Below, piece by piece: positions 5,777 through 11,763 of a stretch of 11,763 nt of DNA (position 1 is its first letter; each line of letters starts with the position of its first letter). The notes beneath the pieces are model-generated. The model was not told where the DNA came from. It saw only the letters and a list, made by a program, of their open reading frames with translations, and searched no databases. The translations under genes and the position numbers were made by a program. Source of the stretch: an uncultured Flavobacteriia bacterium (GTDB taxonomy: Bacteria; Bacteroidota; Bacteroidia; Flavobacteriales; Flavobacteriaceae); assembly GCA_946482495.1 (NCBI GenBank), contig CAMLRV010000050.1, positions 1-11,763 of the forward strand, in the 5' to 3' direction.

Positions 5777-8425
5777 TTATTTAATTTTTGCCAAATATTC
5801 CTCTAAGTTTTTCTTCACTTGAACTACTTTATAATCTTCATTCGAAATTATTATAGCTGTGTCTTTTAATTTATAATCTTTGTGTTCTTTTAAAAACCCA
5901 GCAACTGCTTCAGCCGTCATCTTATTTAAAATACCATGTAAAACAATCATGTTTTTATCTAAACTATAAATATCATTCGAAACCTTAATTTTAACATCAC
6001 CCGATTCTTTGGCATATTTATTTAATTTTTCAATTAAATTTTTATGCGAAGCTTCATTAGGGTAATTAGTTATAAAAACCAAATTATATGTTTTCGGAGT
6101 GGCTCCAAAATCTAATGCTTCTAAAGCTGGAATATCAGCATTTAAGATAGATTCTACTTTTGGTGTTTCGATATTTTTAGGATAGTTTTTTACTATTTTT
6201 TGTAAAGCTAATTTATATACAGCTAATCCAAATAACCTTGCTGAAATTTTTGCTTTCAACACATCAAATTTGGCATTTAATTCATCGCCATCATATTTTT
6301 TCACTAAAGCATCTACTTCAGCATTTGCTTCTCGATACAATCCTTTTTCGACTTTCGCATAGAGGGCATTAAACTCAGAATCGGCTGTTATATCTGCGTT
6401 TATCGTAGTATTATTAAACATCGCAGCATATCTACTATCTGGATATTCTGCAAGGATTTTTTGCTTATAAACCGCTGCTTTTTCGCTATTTTCTGAACTA
6501 TATAATTGGTATAAATTATAATAAGTTGGCAAAATCATTTTATCAACGGGCTTATTCCCCAAAATATCTTCGAATGAAGTAATTGCCAATTTATTTTCTT
6601 TTAGTTTTTCTTTAAAAATAGAACCTAATTGAAAACGCGCATAATTTGCTTCGGTATTTAAACTATCTAAAACTTTTTCAGATTTTGGGAGTTTATCAAT
6701 ATAAAATGCCGTGGTGTATTTTGGTTCAGCTCCTTCTTCTTCATTCTTATCTGGTGTTTCTTCTTCAATAACCTCGTTTGAATTGGTATTGTCTTGCTGA
6801 TTTTGATTAAGAGTCGCAATTGATTTCCAATTATCTCCTAACTTTATATCACCCCATTTTTTCTTGAAGTCAATTTTTCCTAACGCAACAGTAGTTGGGT
6901 TATAGAAATAAAAACTGCTTTGTTGTCCACTAGAACTCACGGGAAAATCTTGCATTTTTGTGATTGGTGGTTCTGGCATTATTCCTTTTGTTCCAGGTTT
7001 TTCAGCAGAAGGAATTGGACCTTCACCTCCAGGTGGCAATAACAAATTTTCATTTTGTCCTCCTTTTGGACTAAGACCAGTAGCTGCTGCATTTTCTTTT
7101 TGCTTTTTAGCAGCAATAGAATCTGAAACTTTTAATTTTTTTATATAATCTTGATAATATCTAATTTTTTCAGATTCCGGCATTCTTGAAACTACCACTA
7201 CACTATCCGCTTTTTTGATAATGTCTTGGTATTTTACCACATCCGTTAAAATATCTAATTTCTTTTTTAGTGTTTTAAATTCATTACTTTTTTCTGATAA
7301 ATGAACTAAAGTAGAATCTAAATATTTTTTTGAAGTATGAAAATCTTTTTGTCTGTAATAAATATCAGAGATGTTTCTATAACTAGAAGCTGCTAAATAT
7401 CTATCTGTAGACATATTTCTAAGCGATTTATTATAATAAGAAATGGCCATTTTATCATTTCCAGTCTTATCATAGAAAAAAGCTCTTTGGTGATGAATTA
7501 CATCTCGATGTCTTTTGAATTCAATATTATTATAAAGTTTGTCTAACTTTTTATGAAAAGCTACAGAATCCCCTTTTTCAAAATCAAATTGCGTTGTTTG
7601 CTTCAAATGTGAATAAATAGTATAACTACGAGGCGATTTACGTTTCATATCAATTACTTCTTGATACGCTACATAGGCACTATCCTTATAATTTAATTTC
7701 TCGTATAATTGCGCTAGAATAAAAGTATAACGTGCTCTTTCTTCTTTTAATTTAGTTTCTTTTTTGGAAATTTTAACCGAAGCGATTGCACTATCCAACA
7801 CATTCGTATTGATATAAGCTTGTGCTAAAACCGCATGAACATCAGCTAAATCCTGACCTTTAACACGTTGTCCTTTTAAAGTTCTATTTAGGTTTTTAAT
7901 TGCTAATTGTTCGTTTTCTAATTTTAAGTTTACTTTCTCTCTCCAAACTTGCGCTTGATACACATTATTACTCGTTGGATATTTGTATAAAATATAATTG
8001 AAAGCTTCCATAGCTGGCAAATACCTATGTTCATAGTATCTCGATTTACCTAACATCAAGTATGACTCATCAATTTGACTGTTTTTTTCAAACCCGCCAA
8101 TATTCATTGAATGCTTCTGAATGGCTTTTGTTGCTTTCGTTTCTGCACGTTCGAAGTTTGGATTTTTAGTATCTCCAGGTTTTTGTTCTTCTTCAGTGAT
8201 TTGCATTCTTTCTAAAGGTAAAATTTCCCAAAAATTATCCGAATACGTGGCTTTTACATCTTCAACACCCTTTTGTAATGCCACATCACCATTGTAAAGA
8301 GTATTATATTTTGTATTGGTCGAATGCCATTTTCTATTTACAAAATTGTCTCTTTTTGTGGAACACGCCAAAAGAATAGCAATAATACCTAAGGAGTAAA
8401 TATATTTTAACTGAGTCTTTTTCAA
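5777..8425 (-). CDS. sprE: SprE/PorW-type TPR lipoprotein of the type IX secretion and gliding machinery
   Basis: SprE (PorW in Porphyromonas) is a large TPR lipoprotein needed for type IX secretion and gliding, thought to link the translocon to the PorK/N-type ring. The 882-residue length fits. It begins with a lipoprotein signal, KK then a hydrophobic stretch ending LLAC, with lipidated Cys21. TPR-like helices cover about 118-375 (for example LGKSRYYEHRYLPAMEAFNY) and 590-665. Between them lie a Pro/Gly-rich linker (about 445-500), the block FYFYNPTTVALGKIDFKKKW (505-524), which I recall as conserved in SprE/PorW, and an acidic Asn/Glu linker (540-568). A small alpha/beta domain ends the protein (778-882). 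The start is TTG (8423-8425): a stop lies two codons upstream in frame, and a later ATG would destroy the signal peptide. No consensus promoter precedes it. Confidence 0.93.
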   Translation of the reverse strand: MKKTQLKYIYSLGIIAILLACSTKRDNFVNRKWHSTNTKYNTLYNGDVALQKGVEDVKATYSDNFWEILPLERMQITEEEQKPGDTKNPNFERAETKATKAIQKHSMNIGGFEKNSQIDESYLMLGKSRYYEHRYLPAMEAFNYILYKYPTSNNVYQAQVWREKVNLKLENEQLAIKNLNRTLKGQRVKGQDLADVHAVLAQAYINTNVLDSAIASVKISKKETKLKEERARYTFILAQLYEKLNYKDSAYVAYQEVIDMKRKSPRSYTIYSHLKQTTQFDFEKGDSVAFHKKLDKLYNNIEFKRHRDVIHHQRAFFYDKTGNDKMAISYYNKSLRNMSTDRYLAASSYRNISDIYYRQKDFHTSKKYLDSTLVHLSEKSNEFKTLKKKLDILTDVVKYQDIIKKADSVVVVSRMPESEKIRYYQDYIKKLKVSDSIAAKKQKENAAATGLSPKGGQNENLLLPPGGEGPIPSAEKPGTKGIMPEPPITKMQDFPVSSSGQQSSFYFYNPTTVALGKIDFKKKWGDIKLGDNWKSIATLNQNQQDNTNSNEVIEEETPDKNEEEGAEPKYTTAFYIDKLPKSEKVLDSLNTEANYARFQLGSIFKEKLKENKLAITSFEDILGNKPVDKMILPTYYNLYQLYSSENSEKAAVYKQKILAEYPDSRYAAMFNNTTINADITADSEFNALYAKVEKGLYREANAEVDALVKKYDGDELNAKFDVLKAKISARLFGLAVYKLALQKIVKNYPKNIETPKVESILNADIPALEALDFGATPKTYNLVFITNYPNEASHKNLIEKLNKYAKESGDVKIKVSNDIYSLDKNMIVLHGILNKMTAEAVAGFLKEHKDYKLKDTAIIISNEDYKVVQVKKNLEEYLAKIK

Positions 8426-8441
8426 TGTTATAGATTTTAAT

Positions 8442-8465
8442 AAATAACTTTATTTTTGGTTATTT
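8442..8465 (-). other. Small stem-loop 18 nt upstream of the sprE start
   Basis: In the leader the coding strand reads AAATAAC (8459-8465), a 10-nt A-rich loop, then GTTATTT (8442-8448), a 7-bp stem with one G-C pair. It sits between the mfd terminator and the TTG start and could affect sprE initiation, or be chance in AT-rich DNA. Confidence 0.3.
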
Positions 8466-8501
8466 TAGTATGTAAACGTGTAAAAATAAGTCTTTTTTTT
8501 G

Positions 8502-8527
8502 AAAAAATCTTACTACTTTTTAAGATT
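8502..8527 (-). terminator. Intrinsic terminator of mfd, overlapping its stop codon
   Basis: On the coding strand AATCTTA (8521-8527) pairs with TAAGATT (8506-8512) across an 8-nt loop AAAAGTAG, and the T-run (8502-8507) follows directly from the stem. The first stem bases are the last two of the mfd TAA stop codon. The stem is AT-rich but the layout is that of a classic rho-independent terminator. It separates mfd from sprE. Confidence 0.65.
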
Positions 8528-11500
8528 ATATCATTTCAATTAATTCTAAAGCTTTGTTAATGCTTTTTACATTTTCAAAAGTAATTAAAAGTCGTAATCC
8601 ATTTTTAGTTTCTTTTTCTTTCACTTTACATAAATTACCGTTTTGTTGTGCAAATTTCATCACATTGATAAAACGGTTGCTTTGATAGAAATTAGATTGC
8701 TGATCACCAATGAAATAACCAATCATCTTATGTTGTTTTAACACCAATCTTTCTAAACCAATTTTGGTAGCTTTCCATTTGATTCGCACACTATTTAATA
8801 AGGAAACTGCTTCTTTTGGCAAGGGTCCGAATCGGTCAATTAAACGTTGTTCGTATGCATCTAAATCGGCAGTATTTTTTATGGAACCTAATTCGTTATA
8901 CAAACTTAAACGTTCTGTAATATTATTAATGTATTCATCTGGAAAAAGCAATTCGAAATCGGTATCAATTTGAAATTCTTTTACAAATTCTTTGGTTTCT
9001 ATATCGTTTTCTTCTTGATATAAATCGGCGAATTCGTTTTCTTTCAATTCATCAATGGCTTCGTTCATAATTTTTTGATAGGTATCGAAACCAATTTCGT
9101 TAATAAAACCGCTTTGTTCGCCACCTAATAAATCTCCAGCACCACGAATTTCCAAATCTTTCATAGCAATATTGAAACCGCTTCCTAAATCTGAAAATTG
9201 CACTAAAGCATTGATTCTTTTTCTAGCATCATCTGTCATCACAGAATCTGGTGGTGTGATGTAATAACAAAATGCTTTTTTATTACTTCTTCCTACTCGA
9301 CCACGCATTTGGTGTAAATCGGATAATCCGAAATTATTCGCATTATTAATAAAAATCGTATTCGCATTTGGCACATCTAAACCACTTTCAATAATAGTTG
9401 TTGCCACTAAAACATCAAAATCACCTTCAATAAAAGCCAGCATTAATTCTTCTAGCTTTTTCCCATCCATTTGACCATGACCAATACCCACTTTTGCATT
9501 GGGAACCAAACGTTGAATCATTCCAGCCACTTCCTTAATATTTTCGATTCGATTATTGATAAAAAACACTTGTCCGCCTCGTTCAATTTCATAAGAAATT
9601 GCATCACGAATGGTTTCTTCATTAAAACGAATCACATTGGTTTCAATTGGATATCTGTTGGGCGGTGGCGTTGTAATTACTGATAAATCTCGGGCTGCCA
9701 TTAAGGAGAACTGTAACGTTCTCGGAATTGGAGTTGCTGTTAATGTAAGCGTATCAATATTGGTAGCAATCGTTTTTAATTTATCTTTTACATTCACTCC
9801 AAATTTTTGTTCCTCGTCTACAATTAGCAAACCTAAATCGCGGAATTTTACATTTTTATTTACCAATTGGTGTGTTCCAATTACGATATCAATTTTTCCT
9901 TCTTCCAAACCTCTTAGTGTATCCGCTTTTTGCTTGGCAGTTCTGAAACGATTCAAGTAACTTATCGTAACTGGCATATCTTTTAATCTTTCTGTAAACG
10001 TTCTATAATGCTGATAAGCCAATATTGTTGTTGGGACTAAAACCGCCACTTGTTTTCCGTTATCAACTGCTTTAAATGCTGCACGAATAGCAACTTCCGT
10101 TTTTCCAAAACCTACATCACCACAAACCAAACGATCCATTGGTCGGTCATTTTCCATGTCCATTTTTACATCGTGAGTGGCTGTAATTTGGTCGGGCGTA
10201 TCTTCATAAATAAAAGAACTTTCTAACTCTTTTTGCATGTAACTATCTGGACCGAAAGCATACCCTTTATCCAAACGACGTTTCGCATACAATTGAATTA
10301 AATTGAAAGCAATATGTTTAACTCGAGCTTTGGTTTTTTGTTTTAAGGCTTTCCAAACACCACTTCCTAATTTATAAATTTTTGGTGGTGCTCCATCTTT
10401 TCCAGTGTATTTTGAAATTTTATGAAGCGAATGAATACTCACATACACAATATCATTATCAGCATATACCAATTTTATTGCTTCTTGTGTTTTTCCTTCA
10501 ACTTGAATTTTTTGCAAACCTCCGAATTTCCCAATTCCGTGATCAATATGCGTTACATAATCGCCAATAGACAAAGCTGTTAACTCTTTTAAAGTTACCG
10601 TTTGTTTTTTGGAAGCGTTATTTTTAATGGAAAATTTATGGTAACGTTCGAAAATTTGATGATCGGTATAACAAGCAATTTGTAACTCATTATCTATGAA
10701 ACCAGAGAATAAAGGAAATACAATATTATCGTATTTATCCTTTACATTTTTAGCTGCATCTTCATCAATATCTTTAAAAATTTCTTTAAATCTTTTCGCT
10801 TGATTTTCGTTCGAAGAAAAAAGGAAATTCTTAATTCCGTTATGATAATTATCATTCAAATTATTCATCAACAAATCGAATTGTTTATTGAACGAAGGTT
10901 GTGGTTGTGTGTAAAATTCGAATATTTTTTCCGATTTAAAAACCGGACTTTTATCCAATTCGATAACCGAAAAATCCAACGCTCTTTTTAAAAACGTTTC
11001 CTGATTAACAAATAATTCTTCTGGTTTCGAATGATTTATTGTGAGTGTTAATTTCGAATACGCTTCATTTGCTTTATCATATAATCTGTCTAGCTTACTT
11101 CCTGTTGCATCTGCATTTTGGAAAATTAAAACTGTTTTTTCAGAAATATAATCTAAGAAATTTTCTCGTTTTTCTTGCAGCACTTTATTCTCCACATTTG
11201 GAATAATGGCAATTTTTGAGACTTTTTCTTTAGACAATTGCGTTTCAATATCGAACGTTCGGATGCTATCTACTTCGTCTCCAAAAAATTCAATACGATA
11301 CGGAATATCATTAGAAAAAGAGAACACATCTATAATTCCACCTCGAACTGAAAATTCGCCAGGTTCAGAAACAAAATCAACACGTTTAAAATTATATTCA
11401 AACAGCGTTTCATTAATAAAATCGATAGATAATTTATCGTTGACATGAACTTTCAACGTGTTTTTATCTAACTCTTTTCGGGTAACAACTTTCTCGAAAA

Positions 11501-11763
11501 TCGCATCTGTGTAGGAAACAATAATCGCTGGTTTTTTTCGAGAATTAATTCGATTCAAAACTTCAGCACGAAGCAAAACATTAGCATTATCTGTTTCTTC
11601 AATTTGGTAAGGCCTACGAAAGGAACCTGGATAAAACAACACATCTTGATCGTTGATTAACGCTTCTAAATCATTTAAATAATAGGCCGCTTCTTCCTTA
11701 TCGTTAAACAATAATAAGAAAGGCAATTCCGATTTTTTAAACAAGGCATCAACAACAAATGAT
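8526..11763 (-). CDS. mfd: Transcription-repair coupling factor Mfd (N-terminus outside window)
   Basis: Mfd is a cytosolic DNA translocase that removes RNA polymerase stalled at lesions and recruits UvrA. About 1,078 residues are visible. The reading frame stays open to the right edge (SFVVDALFKKS...), so probably some 40-50 N-terminal residues are missing. Counting from the first complete visible codon: UvrB-like segment GEFSVRGGIIDVF at 135-147; RNA-polymerase-interacting CarD-like domain from about 398 (SIGDYVTHIDHGIGKFGG); translocase Walker A GDVGFGKT at 548-555; DEEQ box at 649-652; TLTATPIPRT at 673-682; motif VI QMRGRVGRS at 818-826; TRG region MKDLEIRGAGDLLGGEQSG at about 867-885; then a C-terminal domain that in the family shields the UvrA-binding surface. 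All key motifs are intact. It ends at a terminator. Confidence 0.98.
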   Translation of the reverse strand, partial: SFVVDALFKKSELPFLLLFNDKEEAAYYLNDLEALINDQDVLFYPGSFRRPYQIEETDNANVLLRAEVLNRINSRKKPAIIVSYTDAIFEKVVTRKELDKNTLKVHVNDKLSIDFINETLFEYNFKRVDFVSEPGEFSVRGGIIDVFSFSNDIPYRIEFFGDEVDSIRTFDIETQLSKEKVSKIAIIPNVENKVLQEKRENFLDYISEKTVLIFQNADATGSKLDRLYDKANEAYSKLTLTINHSKPEELFVNQETFLKRALDFSVIELDKSPVFKSEKIFEFYTQPQPSFNKQFDLLMNNLNDNYHNGIKNFLFSSNENQAKRFKEIFKDIDEDAAKNVKDKYDNIVFPLFSGFIDNELQIACYTDHQIFERYHKFSIKNNASKKQTVTLKELTALSIGDYVTHIDHGIGKFGGLQKIQVEGKTQEAIKLVYADNDIVYVSIHSLHKISKYTGKDGAPPKIYKLGSGVWKALKQKTKARVKHIAFNLIQLYAKRRLDKGYAFGPDSYMQKELESSFIYEDTPDQITATHDVKMDMENDRPMDRLVCGDVGFGKTEVAIRAAFKAVDNGKQVAVLVPTTILAYQHYRTFTERLKDMPVTISYLNRFRTAKQKADTLRGLEEGKIDIVIGTHQLVNKNVKFRDLGLLIVDEEQKFGVNVKDKLKTIATNIDTLTLTATPIPRTLQFSLMAARDLSVITTPPPNRYPIETNVIRFNEETIRDAISYEIERGGQVFFINNRIENIKEVAGMIQRLVPNAKVGIGHGQMDGKKLEELMLAFIEGDFDVLVATTIIESGLDVPNANTIFINNANNFGLSDLHQMRGRVGRSNKKAFCYYITPPDSVMTDDARKRINALVQFSDLGSGFNIAMKDLEIRGAGDLLGGEQSGFINEIGFDTYQKIMNEAIDELKENEFADLYQEENDIETKEFVKEFQIDTDFELLFPDEYINNITERLSLYNELGSIKNTADLDAYEQRLIDRFGPLPKEAVSLLNSVRIKWKATKIGLERLVLKQHKMIGYFIGDQQSNFYQSNRFINVMKFAQQNGNLCKVKEKETKNGLRLLITFENVKSINKALELIEMI

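Noticed and set aside
6950..7110. Locally higher GC and Pro/Gly-rich stretch in sprE as inserted foreign DNA.
   Set aside because: The frame continues on both sides and a flexible Pro/Gly linker is expected between the two TPR regions of this family.
11742..11744. TTG as a possible start of mfd.
   Set aside because: The frame remains open through the right edge, reading SFVVDAL before this codon, and this fits the Mfd N-terminal region. The codon is an internal Leu and the gene is cut by the window.

Overview
The window looks like chromosome of a low-GC Flavobacteriaceae bacterium, probably Flavobacterium or a close relative. The reasons are the AT-rich coding, a SprE/PorW-type lipoprotein of the type IX secretion and gliding machinery, F-ATPase genes ordered atpB-E-F-H-A-G behind two small membrane genes, a Bacteroidetes-type promoter (TTG-N18-TACCTTTG), and A/T-rich leaders in place of Shine-Dalgarno sequences. 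Every gene I can support lies on the minus strand, so transcription runs from high to low coordinates. The plus strand holds no credible gene.

In transcription order: (1) the mfd transcription-repair coupling factor, missing its N-terminus at the right edge and ending in an intrinsic terminator that overlaps its stop codon; (2) a 100-nt gap with no recognisable promoter; (3) sprE/porW, starting at TTG, followed 2 nt later by a bactofilin; (4) after 50 nt, an AtpZ/AtpI-type two-TM gene and a four-TM AtpI-like gene overlapping by ATGA; (5) a 119-nt gap carrying the atp promoter; (6) atpB, atpE, atpF, atpH, atpA and the 5' half of atpG, which runs off the left edge. The beta and epsilon genes are not here; in Bacteroidetes they usually form a separate atpDC locus.

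Together the atp genes encode the membrane motor (a, c, b) and most of the F1 head and stalk (delta, alpha, gamma). The two upstream membrane genes probably help assembly or ion supply. SprE works in the type IX translocon and the bactofilin in cell-envelope scaffolding. These share neighbourhood, but nothing in the sequence shows a shared function.

This is mostly housekeeping DNA, and I see no new defence, mobile or secretion system. The best leads are regulatory. The two long spacers inside the atp operon, after atpE (89 nt) and after atpA (80 nt), each hold a long hairpin that is continuous only in the mRNA sense, because its odd pairs are G-U in the transcript and A-C on the other strand. 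These are exactly the junctions behind the c and alpha subunits, the ones needed in most copies. In addition, atpB, atpE and atpA share an AATATATAT leader just before the start codon that atpF, atpH and atpG lack. I infer a tuning layer for subunit stoichiometry. Other points of note are the TTG start of sprE, which is one base from ATG, and a histidine-rich periplasmic extension on subunit a.
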